Below, in pieces: positions 9,420 to 18,012 of a stretch of 64,000 nucleotides of DNA. A program made the position numbers and the translations under genes. The notes under the pieces were generated by a model. It saw only the letters and a list, made by a program, of their open reading frames with translations. It searched no databases and was not told the origin of the DNA. The DNA is from Ideonella_A sp963843805 (GTDB lineage Bacteria > Pseudomonadota > Gammaproteobacteria > Burkholderiales > Burkholderiaceae_C). How positions within the stretch are numbered: position 1 is the first letter of the stretch; every line of letters starts with the position of its first letter. The DNA lies in NCBI GenBank assembly GCA_963843805.1, contig CAWJLY010000009.1, forward strand, positions 992,001 through 1,056,000, read 5' to 3'.

Positions 9420-10576
9420 TCATCCTTGATCCTCAAGCAATTTGGGTGGATAGCTGTCCCAGCTCAGGCAGCCCGGGCACTGCCAGAAATAATGTTGCGC
9501 TTCGAAACCGCAGGCTGCGCAGCGGTAACGTTGCAACGGCCGCGCCGCAGCGGCCAGTGCCTCGTCGATCAGCTTGCGGTCATCACCATCGGCAGCGGGC
9601 GGCGCCGACAGTCGCAACAAGGCGCGTGCCGTCGACAAGCTGGGGTGGCGCTGCAGATGCTCGCGCAGGCGTTCGCGTTGATGGTCGACATTGTCGTCGA
9701 GCAGCGCAATCGCATTCAGCAGCTGCAGGCCGGGTTCGCGTTTGGCCAGCTTGAGCAGACTGGCCAATGCAGTCTGCGCTTGTCCGACGACGCGTGCGCT
9801 GTCGGCAAAGTCGACCGCGACCAGACAGAACGCGGCCGGATCGGAAACCATCAGGCTGCCCCATTCGCGCAAGGCCTCGGCATGGTCGCCGCGCAGGCGG
9901 GCGCGTTGCCCGCTCAACAGCAGCGGTCGCGCCGCCAATGGTGCCGCTTCGCGGGCACGGCGCAAGGCCTCATCGGCTTCGTCAGGTGCCTGCCGTGCGT
10001 CGGCTTCCATTGCCAGTTCGCACCAGTAGTGCGCGATCCGCGACGCATACGATCCGGTGCCGCTGCGCTCGAGCTTGTGAGCGACATCGACCGCGGCGCG
10101 CCAGCTGCGCGAGCGCTCGTGCAGACTCAGCGAGAGCCAGCCGGGCCTCGGTGTCGAAGGCGGTGCCTTCGAGCGCATGCCAGGCCGCTTCGGCGCGATC
10201 GAACAGGCCGGCTTTCATGAAATCCTGCGCCAGTGCGTGCTGCGCACGGTCGCGATCGGCGCGCGGCAGATCGGCTCGGCTCAGCAGGTGCTCGTGGACC
10301 CGCACGGCGCGCTCGTATTCGCCGCGCCGTCGAAACAGGTTACCAAGCGCGAAATGAAGCTCGGAGGTATCGGGATCCTGCTGGACGGCCTCGATGAACG
10401 AATCGATCGCCTTGTCGTGTTGCTCGTTGAGCAGCAGGTTGAGCCCTTTGAAATAGGCGCGCGGCGAGTCGCGGCGCTCACGGCGCCACTTGCCGCAGAT
10501 CCAGGCGCGATGCCAGCCAGCCGATGCCGAATGCCAGCGGCAGGCTGAGCAACAACCATTGCAGGTCAAAGTCCAT
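9420..10576 (-). CDS. lapB: Lipopolysaccharide assembly protein LapB/YciM (two frameshifts)
   Basis: LapB is an inner-membrane TPR protein that controls LPS synthesis by promoting FtsH-dependent LpxC turnover. The start at 10576 gives an N-terminal membrane segment (MDFDLQWLLLSLPLAFGIGW). The middle carries TPR repeats such as AYFKGLNLLLNEQHDKAIDS and ELHFALGNLFRRRGEYERA. The C-terminus has the rubredoxin-like zinc site, two CxxC pairs in YRCAACGF and QCPGCLSWDSYPP. Frame breaks occur near 10490, just after the membrane segment, and near 10150. About 385 residues in total, as expected. The start overlaps the end of lapA by 11 bases, the usual lapAB arrangement. Confidence 0.92.
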
Positions 10577-10880
10577 CGCGGGGAGGGTGTCGATCGGCGT
10601 CCGGATCAGTGAGCGGCGCGGACGGTCTGCTGCTGCCGGAGTCGACTTCGCCATTGCCTGCCAGACGGGCGACACGCCGATGCCGCCACCAGCTCGGCAC
10701 CATCGCGAAGACGCCGAAAGCGCAGCCCAAGGCAAATGCGGTCAGGACGATGAACACCATCGGCGCACGCCATTCATAGCCAAAGAACCAGCGCACGGCT
10801 GCGTTTTGCTGGTTGTTCAGTGCAAATGCGAACAGGATGAAAAAAACCAGCGCTCGCCAAAGCCAGATCAGGTACCGCAT
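10566..10880 (-). CDS. lapA: LapA family membrane protein (DUF1049)
   Basis: A 104-residue inner-membrane protein with two hydrophobic segments, LWRALVFFILFAFALNNQ and PMVFIVLTAFALGCAFGVF, separated by VRWFFGYEWRAP. LapA partners with LapB in LPS assembly. It precedes and overlaps lapB by 11 bases, which implies translational coupling. A strong AGGAGG lies seven bases before the ATG. A TAGAAT -10 box sits just upstream, so the lapAB transcript may have its own promoter despite following ihfB. Confidence 0.88.
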   Translation of the reverse strand: MRYLIWLWRALVFFILFAFALNNQQNAAVRWFFGYEWRAPMVFIVLTAFALGCAFGVFAMVPSWWRHRRVARLAGNGEVDSGSSRPSAPLTDPDADRHPPRDGL

Positions 10881-10896
10881 GGAGCCTCCTGCGGCA

Positions 10897-10902
10897 ATTC
10901 TA
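10897..10902 (-). promoter_or_regulatory. Possible -10 box of lapA (TAGAAT)
   Basis: TAGAAT lies 16 bases upstream of the lapA ATG on the minus strand, with AGGAGG between them. No good -35 at 17 bases is visible. The same TAGAAT hexamer is found upstream of gyrA, rpmF and acpP. Confidence 0.35.
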
Positions 10903-10977
10903 GAGGTGCCCGATCAATCAAAGTGGCGCAGCCAAAGGCGTCGCAGCCGCCGACGACGGTGGCACCACCCGGAGCTT

Positions 10978-11295
10978 TCAGCGGACAGCGGGGGACGCCT
11001 CATCGGCCAGCGCCATGCGGCTGTCGACGGCTTCGCGCAAGGCCTTGCCCGGTTTGAAGTGCGGCACCAGCTTTTCGGGGATCAACACCTGATCACCCGA
11101 GCGGGGGTTGCGACCCATGCGCGGCGGCCGACGGTTGATGGCAAAACTGCCGAAACCGCGGATCTCGATCCGGTGCCCGCGCGAAAGCGAATCCGACATG
11201 GCGTCGAGAATCGTCTTGATTGCAAATTCGGTATCGCGATGCGCCAGCTGCGCGAATCGTTCGCCGAGCAGCGCTACCAGGTCGGAACGGGTCAT
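10978..11295 (-). CDS. ihfB: Integration host factor beta subunit
   Basis: A 105-residue DNA-bending protein of the HU/IHF family that acts as a heterodimer with IHF-alpha. The N-terminus MTRSDLVALLGERFAQL and the DNA-binding arm region RPPRMGRNPRSGDQV (with the intercalating proline) are typical; IEIRGFGSFAINRR is the conserved beta segment. It follows rpsA on the same strand, the order found widely in proteobacteria, with two hairpins in the 111-base gap. The C-terminal tail is a little longer than in E. coli. Confidence 0.94.
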   Translation of the reverse strand: MTRSDLVALLGERFAQLAHRDTEFAIKTILDAMSDSLSRGHRIEIRGFGSFAINRRPPRMGRNPRSGDQVLIPEKLVPHFKPGKALREAVDSRMALADEASPAVR

Positions 11296-11325
11296 CGCTG
11301 AGATCCATGCAAGCCGAACAGTGAA

Positions 11326-11361
11326 CGACGGCCATCACACTGGGAAGCGGGATGGCCGTCG
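11326..11361 (-). promoter_or_regulatory. Hairpin between rpsA and ihfB (11-bp perfect stem)
   Basis: CGACGGCCATC (11326-11336) and its exact complement GATGGCCGTCG (11351-11361) flank a 14-base loop. There is no T-run after it, so it is not a simple terminator. It lies about 30 bases upstream of ihfB. Confidence 0.55.
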
Positions 11362-11370
11362 GGAATGCTG

Positions 11371-11394
11371 GCCCCGGTCAGGATGCACCGGGGC
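11371..11394 (-). promoter_or_regulatory. Second hairpin between rpsA and ihfB (8-bp stem)
   Basis: GCCCCGGT (11371-11378) pairs with ACCGGGGC (11387-11394) around an 8-base loop, starting 12 bases after the rpsA stop. Together with the larger hairpin it could stabilise the rpsA mRNA end or reduce read-through into ihfB. Confidence 0.55.
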
Positions 11395-11406
11395 AAGGGC
11401 AGGAGA

Positions 11407-13122
11407 TCACTTCTTCTGATTGTCCAGCTTGGCGCGCAGCAATGCGCCCAGGCTGGTCGTTCCCGCGGTTTCACGCTCGTTGCTCTGCGACAGTTTTTGC
11501 ATCGCCTCTTGCTGATCGACGCTGTCTTTCGACTTGACCGACAACTGGATCGAACGCGTCTTGCGATCGACGTTGATGATCACGGCCGACACTTCGTCGC
11601 CTTCCTTCAGCAGGTTGCGCGCATCCTCGACGCGATCGCGGCTGATTTCCGACGCGCGCAGGTAAGCCGTCACATCTTCGTTCAGCTGGATTTCGGCGCC
11701 ACGGGCGTCGACCGTCTTGACTTTGCCGGTGACCATCGCGCCACGATCGTTGAGCGTGGTGTAGGCGGTGAACGGATCGCTGTCGAGTTGCTTGATGCCC
11801 AGCGAGATGCGCTCGCGCTCGACGTCGACGGCCAACACGATGGCTTCGACTTCCTGGCCCTTCTTGAAATTGCGAACCGCCGCTTCGCCCGGCTCGTGCC
11901 AGGACAGGTCGGACAGGTGAACCAGGCCGTCGATGCCGGCCGCCAGGCCGACGAAGACACCGAAATCGGTGATCGACTTGACCGGGCCCTTGACGCGATC
12001 GCCGCGCTGCACCGTGGTGGAAAACTCTTCCCACGGGTTGGCCTTGCACTGCTTCATGCCCAGGCTGATGCGGCGCTTGTCCTCGTCGATCTCGAGCACC
12101 ATGACTTCGACTTCTTCGCCGAGCGAAACGATCTTGCTCGGCGCGACGTTCTTGTTGGTCCAGTCCATCTCGGAGACGTGGACCAGGCCTTCGATGCCCG
12201 GCTCGATCTCGACGAACGCGCCGTAGTCGGCGATGTTGGTGATCTTGCCGAACAGGCGGGTGCCGTTCGGGTAACGGCGCGACACACCGTGCCACGGATC
12301 GTCGCCCAACTGCTTGATGCCCAGCGAGACGCGGTTTTTCTCGGCGTCGAACTTGAGAACCTTGGCCTGCAGTTCCTGGCCGACCTGAACCACTTCGCTC
12401 GGGTGGCGGACACGGCGCCAGGCCATGTCGGTGATGTGCAGCAGGCCGTCGATGCCGCCGAGGTCGACGAAGGCGCCGTATTCGGTGATGTTCTTGACCA
12501 CGCCGTCGACGATTGCACCTTCGTGCAGCGTCTCGAGCAGCTTGGCGCGTTCTTCGCCCATCGAAGCCTCGACGACAGCGCGGCGCGACAACACGACGTT
12601 GTTGCGCTTGCGGTCGAGCTTGATGACCTTGAACTCCATCGTCTTGCCCTCGAACGGGCTCATGTCCTTGACCGGACGCGTGTCGAGCAGCGAGCCCGGC
12701 AGGAAGGCGCGGATGCCGTTGACGAGGACGGTCAGGCCGCCCTTGACCTTGCCGTTGACGGTGCCGGTGACGAACTCGCCCGATTCGAGCGAGGTCTCGA
12801 GCGACATCCACGACGCCAGGCGCTTGGCCTTGTCGCGCGACAGGATGGTGTCGCCGTAGCCGTTTTCGATCGCGTCGATCGCGACCGAGACGAAATCGCC
12901 GACCTGGACTTCGAGTTCGCCCTGGTCGTTCTTGAATTCTTCAATCGGCACGTAGGCTTCGGACTTGAGGCCTGCGTTGACCACCACGAAGCTGTGCTCG
13001 ACGCGGACGACTTCGGCCGAAATGACCTCGCCGGCGCGCATGTCGGAGCTCTTCAGCGACTCCTCGAACAGAGCGGCAAAAGATTCCATGCCTTCGTTGG
13101 TTGAAGTTTGGGTTTGTGACAT
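11407..13122 (-). CDS. rpsA: 30S ribosomal protein S1
   Basis: S1 helps the ribosome bind mRNA. The 571-residue protein has six S1 OB-fold repeats, each with the typical cores such as GFVVVNAGLKSE-type and GAFVDLGGIDGLLHITDM. Further copies read GAFVEIEPGIEGLVHVSEM and GVFVGLAAGIDGLVHLSDL. The frame is intact throughout, in contrast with several other essential genes here. ATG at 13122 is preceded by CCGGAAATACTCA. The 161-base leader between cmk and rpsA holds a small inverted repeat (TTCCGC-GTT-GCGGAA, about 13139-13153) close to the start, a possible site for S1 autoregulation (inference). Downstream are two hairpins and ihfB. Confidence 0.96.
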   Translation of the reverse strand: MSQTQTSTNEGMESFAALFEESLKSSDMRAGEVISAEVVRVEHSFVVVNAGLKSEAYVPIEEFKNDQGELEVQVGDFVSVAIDAIENGYGDTILSRDKAKRLASWMSLETSLESGEFVTGTVNGKVKGGLTVLVNGIRAFLPGSLLDTRPVKDMSPFEGKTMEFKVIKLDRKRNNVVLSRRAVVEASMGEERAKLLETLHEGAIVDGVVKNITEYGAFVDLGGIDGLLHITDMAWRRVRHPSEVVQVGQELQAKVLKFDAEKNRVSLGIKQLGDDPWHGVSRRYPNGTRLFGKITNIADYGAFVEIEPGIEGLVHVSEMDWTNKNVAPSKIVSLGEEVEVMVLEIDEDKRRISLGMKQCKANPWEEFSTTVQRGDRVKGPVKSITDFGVFVGLAAGIDGLVHLSDLSWHEPGEAAVRNFKKGQEVEAIVLAVDVERERISLGIKQLDSDPFTAYTTLNDRGAMVTGKVKTVDARGAEIQLNEDVTAYLRASEISRDRVEDARNLLKEGDEVSAVIINVDRKTRSIQLSVKSKDSVDQQEAMQKLSQSNERETAGTTSLGALLRAKLDNQKK

Positions 13123-13283
13123 TGAGTATTTCCGGTGCTTCCGCGTTGCGGAAAGCGGGGTTGCTGAGTTGCAGAAACCGCCGATTCAGCGTGCCGCGCT
13201 TCAAGAAGTTGCGAATGGCACTGAGGGGAACCGGCGGGGCCGTCAGCCTTTCACCTGTCAGGCGGGCCACGGTGGCGCGCTGG

Positions 13284-15299
13284 TCAGGCAAATGGCCGGC
13301 GCCGCTCCCAGGCATTCAATACCAGCTCGACCGATTGCTCGACCGACATCGAAGAATTGTCCAGCAGCAACGCGTCTTCGGCAGGTTTCAAAGGCGATGC
13401 GGCGCGCATTCTGTCGCGCTCGTCGCGTGCCTCCAGCCCTTTTCGAAGGTCGTCGATATTAGCAGAAATTCCCTTGGAAATCAATTGCTTATGGCGGCGT
13501 TCGGCCCGAGTGGCTGCGCTTGCGGTGAGAAAAACTTTCAGTTCGGCGTCGGGAAAGATCCGCGTTCCCATGTCGCGGCCATCCGCCACCAGACCCGGCA
13601 CCCGTCGAAATGCGAGTTGCTGGCGGCGCAAGGCCTCGCGCACGGGCTCGATGCTCGAGATTCGCGATGCCATCGCGCCAACATCCTCGGCCCGCAGCAA
13701 CTCGGCGACATCGTCACCATCGAGCAACACCGCACCCGGAATGAAACGCAAATCGAGTGTGGCCGCCAATGCCGTCAGCTGGGCGGCGTCGTCGGCCGCA
13801 ATTGCGCGGCGCATGGCGGCGAGCGCAGTGGCCCGATAAACGGCGCCTGAATCGAGAAAATGGTAACCGAGCGCCTGAGCCACCGCGCTGGCCACGGTTC
13901 CTTTGCCCGAAGCGGTCGGCCCGTCGATGGTCAGCACCGGAATCTGCTCGACGGCGGTTTCGACAACCCCGAACAGGGTCTCGAAATAGTCTGGATAAGT
14001 CTTGGCGACACAGCGCGGATCGAGGATCCGCACCGGTACGCCATTGCCCGCGTCAGGCAGGAGCGGGTTGAATGCGGCGAGCGACAGGCACATCGCCATC
14101 CGATGGTCGTCATAGGTGTGCAACGTGGCCGCATGCCACCGGGCCGGTGGCGTGATCTCGATGAAATCGGGCCCTTCGTGGACGCGGGCGCCGAGCCGCG
14201 TCAGTTCTGTGCTCATCGCGGCAATCCGGTCGGTCTCCTTGACACGCCAACTCGCAATATTGTCGAGCCGGCTGACACCATCCGCATACATGGCCATCAT
14301 GGCCAGCGTCATCGCGGCGTCGGGAATGTGATTGCAATCGATGCGAATCGGCAGCAGCGGAAAACGCCCTCGACGAACCTCGATCCAACCCGGGCCGCTG
14401 GTGATTTGTGCGCCCATCGCCAATGCGGCGTCGACGAAACGGATATCGCCCTGGATCGAGTTCGTGCCGACACCGTCGATCCGAATGGCGCCTCGATCGG
14501 CCGCAATGGCGCCCAGCGCGACGAAGTACGAAGCCGACGACGCATCCGCTTCGACATGAACATGCCCGGGCGACTGGAAACGGCTGCCTTGCGCGATCGT
14601 GAAGCGTTGCCAGCCGTCGCGGACGACGTCGACGCCGAACTGGCGCAACAGGTTCAAGGTGATGTCGACATAAGGCTTGGAAATCAGCTCACCGTCGACT
14701 TCGATGACCCGCTCGCCGCCATCCGCAATCAGCGGCAGTGCCAGCAGCAGCGCGGTCAGAAACTGGCTCGACACATCGCCGCGGACCCTGATCGGCTGCA
14801 ACTCCGCGAAGCGCACGTCACCCGGCAGCAAGCGCAGCGGCGGATACCCGGCGACGCCCAGATAGTCGATGCCGCAGCCAAGCTGGCGCAGCGCATCGAC
14901 CAGATCGCCGATCGGCCGCTCGTGCATGCGGGCCACGCCGCGCAACTCGAATTCGCCGCGCTGAGTGGTTGCCAGCAGCGCCAGGGCGGCAGCCAGCGGT
15001 CGCATCGCGGTACCGGCATTGCCGAGAAAAAACTCGGCCCGCCGCGTCGCCAGTTGGCCACCGATGCCGGTGATCTGCAGGCCGTCGGCAGTCGGATCGA
15101 CGCTGCAGCCGAGACCACGCAACGCAGTGAGCATCACGCTCGTGTCGTCTGATTCGAGCAGATCGTGAATGATGGTCTGGCCGGCGCACAGGCCAGCCAG
15201 CAGCAGCACCCGATTTGAAATGCTTTTCGAACCCGGCAACTGCACACGACCGGCTGCGTGATGCAGCGGGGGCAGGTCGATGAAGGGGGTCTCGAACAT
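13284..15299 (-). CDS. aroA-cmk: Fused 3-phosphoshikimate 1-carboxyvinyltransferase / cytidylate kinase
   Basis: One uninterrupted 671-residue protein carries two enzymes. Residues 1 to about 445 are EPSP synthase (AroA, shikimate pathway), with the N-terminal LPGSKSISNRVLLLAGLC, LGNAGTAMRPLAAALA and DDHRMAMCLSLAAF motifs. From about residue 452 the sequence is CMP kinase (Cmk), with the P-loop TIDGPTASGKGTVASAVAQ and VADGRDMGTRIFPDAELK. The two join through a short linker with no internal stop. ATG at 15299 (MFETPFIDLPPL) is seven bases after the tyrA stop; an upstream in-frame ATG at 15359 would overlap tyrA and is less likely. As I recall, this fusion is known from part of the Burkholderiales. 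Downstream is rpsA, the usual neighbour of cmk. Confidence 0.94.
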   Translation of the reverse strand: MFETPFIDLPPLHHAAGRVQLPGSKSISNRVLLLAGLCAGQTIIHDLLESDDTSVMLTALRGLGCSVDPTADGLQITGIGGQLATRRAEFFLGNAGTAMRPLAAALALLATTQRGEFELRGVARMHERPIGDLVDALRQLGCGIDYLGVAGYPPLRLLPGDVRFAELQPIRVRGDVSSQFLTALLLALPLIADGGERVIEVDGELISKPYVDITLNLLRQFGVDVVRDGWQRFTIAQGSRFQSPGHVHVEADASSASYFVALGAIAADRGAIRIDGVGTNSIQGDIRFVDAALAMGAQITSGPGWIEVRRGRFPLLPIRIDCNHIPDAAMTLAMMAMYADGVSRLDNIASWRVKETDRIAAMSTELTRLGARVHEGPDFIEITPPARWHAATLHTYDDHRMAMCLSLAAFNPLLPDAGNGVPVRILDPRCVAKTYPDYFETLFGVVETAVEQIPVLTIDGPTASGKGTVASAVAQALGYHFLDSGAVYRATALAAMRRAIAADDAAQLTALAATLDLRFIPGAVLLDGDDVAELLRAEDVGAMASRISSIEPVREALRRQQLAFRRVPGLVADGRDMGTRIFPDAELKVFLTASAATRAERRHKQLISKGISANIDDLRKGLEARDERDRMRAASPLKPAEDALLLDNSSMSVEQSVELVLNAWERRRPFA

Positions 15300-15306
15300 G
15301 TGCCGA

Positions 15307-16212
15307 TCAGCGCCCGGACCGCAACCGTGCGTTGGCGATGCTCCATTCGGTGCGGCCATCCGAGGCGGTTCGGATCAGCGTTTCGAGCGCTTGTCGGTCA
15401 CCGGCCCGCGCGACATGTTCAAACGCGTCGAGGGCCTGGCGAAACCGCATCGATTGCTTCAAAACCTCTTCGCGATTGGTCCACAGGATGTCGCGCCAGA
15501 CTTCCGGGTCACTGGCGGCGATTCGAGTGAAGTCGCGAAAGCCAGGACCTGCCATCTGCAGATAATCGGCTCCAGCCGGCTGACCGAGCAGCGAGTTGAA
15601 ATACGCGAACGCCAGCAGGTGCGGCAGATGGCTGACGGCTGCAAAGGTGGCGTCGTGGTTGTCCGGTGTTGTGTGGCGCACCTCGGCACCGATCGCGGCC
15701 CACAGCGATTCGGCGATTTTCAACAGGCGCGGATCGCTCTGGCTGATCGGCGTCAAGAACACCTGACGATTGCGAAACAGCGTGGCCTCGGCATTCGATA
15801 CGCCTGCCGACTCCTTGCCGGCAATCGGATGCGCAGGAATGAAATTGCGCAGCCGCTCGTGCAGCACGCGGCGCGCGGCATCGACGATATCGCGTTTGGT
15901 ACTGCCGACATCCATCAGCAACACGTCGGGCGACAGGGCGGGACGAATTTCACGCAACAACGCTTCGGCCGCTGCCACTGGAACCGCCAGCAGCACCAGA
16001 TCGGCGCCAGCCACCGCGCCGGCTGCCGAACTGGCTGCGCTGTCGATGACGCCACGGGCCTTCGCCGCGGCCAGACTGTCTGCCGAATTGGCAAATCCGA
16101 CCACCTCTCCGACCAGACCAGCGGCCCGCATCGCCATTGCGAACGAGCCGCCGATCAGGCCGCAACCGATCACGCAAAGTTTGTCGAATGAAAGGAGGGA
16201 AGATTCGGACAC
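15307..16212 (-). CDS. tyrA: Prephenate dehydrogenase
   Basis: TyrA oxidatively decarboxylates prephenate in tyrosine synthesis. The NAD-binding motif CVIGCGLIGGSFAMAMR opens the protein, and later segments DVGSTKRDIVDAA, FIPAHPIAGKESAGV and HLPHLLAFAY are typical, including the catalytic histidines. The frame stays open far upstream, into pheA, so the start is uncertain; GTG at 16212 is chosen because it falls 32 bases after the pheA stop and ten residues before the nucleotide-binding fold. That gives about 301 residues, normal for the stand-alone enzyme. Neighbours pheA and aroA belong to the same pathway and the genes are likely one operon. Unlike in many relatives, no hisC lies between pheA and tyrA. 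Confidence 0.92.
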   Translation of the reverse strand: MSESSLLSFDKLCVIGCGLIGGSFAMAMRAAGLVGEVVGFANSADSLAAAKARGVIDSAASSAAGAVAGADLVLLAVPVAAAEALLREIRPALSPDVLLMDVGSTKRDIVDAARRVLHERLRNFIPAHPIAGKESAGVSNAEATLFRNRQVFLTPISQSDPRLLKIAESLWAAIGAEVRHTTPDNHDATFAAVSHLPHLLAFAYFNSLLGQPAGADYLQMAGPGFRDFTRIAASDPEVWRDILWTNREEVLKQSMRFRQALDAFEHVARAGDRQALETLIRTASDGRTEWSIANARLRSGR

Positions 16213-16244
16213 GGTCTGTTCGGGCGGCGGTGTGGCGTCAGGCT

Positions 16245-17342
16245 TCAATGGCTGTCGATCGGATAGGTGCCGAGTACTTTGAAAAACGCACAGGCTTCCC
16301 TCAACTCGCTGAGCGCGGAGCCGACATGTGGCTGGTCGGGATGGCCTTGGACGTCGATATAAAAGTAGTACTCCCATTGCCCCGACCGGGCCGGTCGGGA
16401 TTCGAATCGCGTCATCGATACCCCGTGCTGCTTCAATGGCACAAGCAGGTCGTGGACCGCACCCGGACGGTTCGCGACCGATACCACCAGGCTGGTGCAA
16501 TCATTGCCCGAGGGCCCTGGACTCGGGTGTTTTTGCGGGTGCGCAACGATGGCGAAACGCGTCCGGTTATGGGCATCATCCTGCACGGCAGGCGCCACCA
16601 CATGCAGGCCGAATTCACTGGCGGCCCGGGTGCTGGCCAACGCGGCCAGGCTGTTGTCGAGGCTGGCCAGCCGGGCGCCTTCCGCGTTGCTCGACACCGG
16701 CCGCCGCTCCGCCTGGGGCAAGTGGTGGCTGAGCCAGCCGTGGCATTGCGCCAGGGCCTGAGGATGGGCGCACACTGCGGCAATCGCATCAATCGAGTTG
16801 CTGCTGCGCAGCAGGTTGTGACGCACGTACAGGCTGGTCTCGCCGATGATGTTCAAGGGTGTGGTCAGAAACAGATCGAGCGAGCGCGTCACCACGCCCT
16901 CGCTCGAATTTTCGACCGGCACGACGCCAAAATCGGCTGCTCCGGCACTGGTCTGCTGAAATACCTCGTCGGCATTCGCACACAAGACCTTGACGATCGA
17001 CGAGCCGAAGAAGCCGAGCGCGGCCTCTTCGCTGAACGTGCCGGCCGGGCCCAGGTAGGCGACCCGGCTGGGTGTCTCGAGCGCTCGGCAGGCCGACATG
17101 ATCTCGCGCCAGATCGGCGCCACGCTGTCGCGCAGCAAGGGGCCGCCATTGCGCTGCTTGAGGTTGTCGATCACCTGCGCTTCGCGTTCGGGGCGGAAAG
17201 CCACCGAGCCCTCCTTCTTTTTCAGCTCGCCGACGTCGTGCGCCAGACCGGCGCGCTGATTCAGCAGCGCCAGCAATTGAACGTCGACGGCGTCGATTTG
17301 TTGGCGCAGCACAAGCAGGGCAGGGTTGATGGGGGCGGCCAT
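16245..17342 (-). CDS. pheA: Bifunctional chorismate mutase / prephenate dehydratase
   Basis: PheA converts chorismate to prephenate and then phenylpyruvate for phenylalanine synthesis. Residues 1 to about 90 form the AroQ chorismate mutase (LLVLRQQIDAVDVQLLALLN with the catalytic Arg). Next is the periplasmic-binding-like dehydratase domain (RVAYLGPAGTFSEEAA, VPVENSSEGVVTRSLDLF) and a C-terminal ACT domain with the Phe-binding SMTRFESRPARSGQWEYYF. ATG at 17342 (MAAPINPALL) is preferred to the ATG at 17483, which adds 47 low-complexity residues. About 365 residues. The frame is intact. It lies between the DUF2059 gene and tyrA. Confidence 0.94.
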   Translation of the reverse strand: MAAPINPALLVLRQQIDAVDVQLLALLNQRAGLAHDVGELKKKEGSVAFRPEREAQVIDNLKQRNGGPLLRDSVAPIWREIMSACRALETPSRVAYLGPAGTFSEEAALGFFGSSIVKVLCANADEVFQQTSAGAADFGVVPVENSSEGVVTRSLDLFLTTPLNIIGETSLYVRHNLLRSSNSIDAIAAVCAHPQALAQCHGWLSHHLPQAERRPVSSNAEGARLASLDNSLAALASTRAASEFGLHVVAPAVQDDAHNRTRFAIVAHPQKHPSPGPSGNDCTSLVVSVANRPGAVHDLLVPLKQHGVSMTRFESRPARSGQWEYYFYIDVQGHPDQPHVGSALSELREACAFFKVLGTYPIDSH

Positions 17343-17379
17343 GGTCGGGTTCAGCAAGGGCGTGGGGCTTGGCGAACAA

Positions 17380-18012
17380 TCACTTGGTTGGAGGGGTCGG
17401 CGGTGGCGGGGTGGCCTTTGCTGCCGCCTTGCCGGCTGCCGGCAGCGCTGGCAATCCGAGTGTGTCGCGTATTTCCTGCTCAAGCGTCAGCAGTTTGGGA
17501 TCGATCGTCGGTCGTGATTCGGCAACCAGCTTCTCGACGAAGCTGTCCTGAATCTGTGGCATCAGCTGCTGAAATTTGCGGCTGACCGGTGATTCGAGCC
17601 AATTGACCAGTTGATTCAACTCGTCTTCGCTGAATTTCGATTCGAGTTCAGCGCCCAGCACGAGCGGTGCCAACTTGATCGCACGGGCTTGCACTACCGG
17701 TCCTGCCGCGTCGACATACTTCTTGACGCTGTCCTGGACACGCTTGCTGGCGGCGTCTCGCTTGTCGACCGGTACGCGTTTTTGCATCGCCTGGCCGGCA
17801 TCCTGCAGCATCAGTGCAGCCGGGCGCTCGACCAGACCCTGGGCAATCGAGACGATTCCCGGCATCTGCAACTGCAGTACGCGGGCCGCCAGTTCCTTCT
17901 TCGACGCCGGTGCTGTCTGTGCAAGCAGCGGTTGTGGTGCATACAGCGCCGCCACAGCACCGGCAAGCAGCCAACGTGCGTGGGGCGAGCCCGATTTACG
18001 CTGGGTATGCAT
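17380..18012 (-). CDS. DUF2059 exported protein, coupled to gyrA
   Basis: A 210-residue protein with an N-terminal signal-like segment (WLLAGAVAALYAPQPLLAQ) and a helical body matching the DUF2059 pattern, with FSEDELNQLVNWLESPVSRKF as the most typical piece. The tail is Pro/Ala/Lys-rich (PPPPTPPTK). Its ATG overlaps the gyrA stop (ATGA), so translation is probably coupled to gyrA. The function of DUF2059 proteins is unknown; export to the periplasm is inferred from the signal. In many Burkholderiales serC occupies the place between gyrA and pheA. Confidence 0.75.
   Translation of the reverse strand: MHTQRKSGSPHARWLLAGAVAALYAPQPLLAQTAPASKKELAARVLQLQMPGIVSIAQGLVERPAALMLQDAGQAMQKRVPVDKRDAASKRVQDSVKKYVDAAGPVVQARAIKLAPLVLGAELESKFSEDELNQLVNWLESPVSRKFQQLMPQIQDSFVEKLVAESRPTIDPKLLTLEQEIRDTLGLPALPAAGKAAAKATPPPPTPPTK

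Noticed and set aside
11365..13104. A 579-codon open frame on the plus strand opposite rpsA
   Set aside because: It mirrors the S1 codons on the other strand; GC-rich codon bias keeps antisense frames open. rpsA is certain and the antisense product has no recognisable domain.
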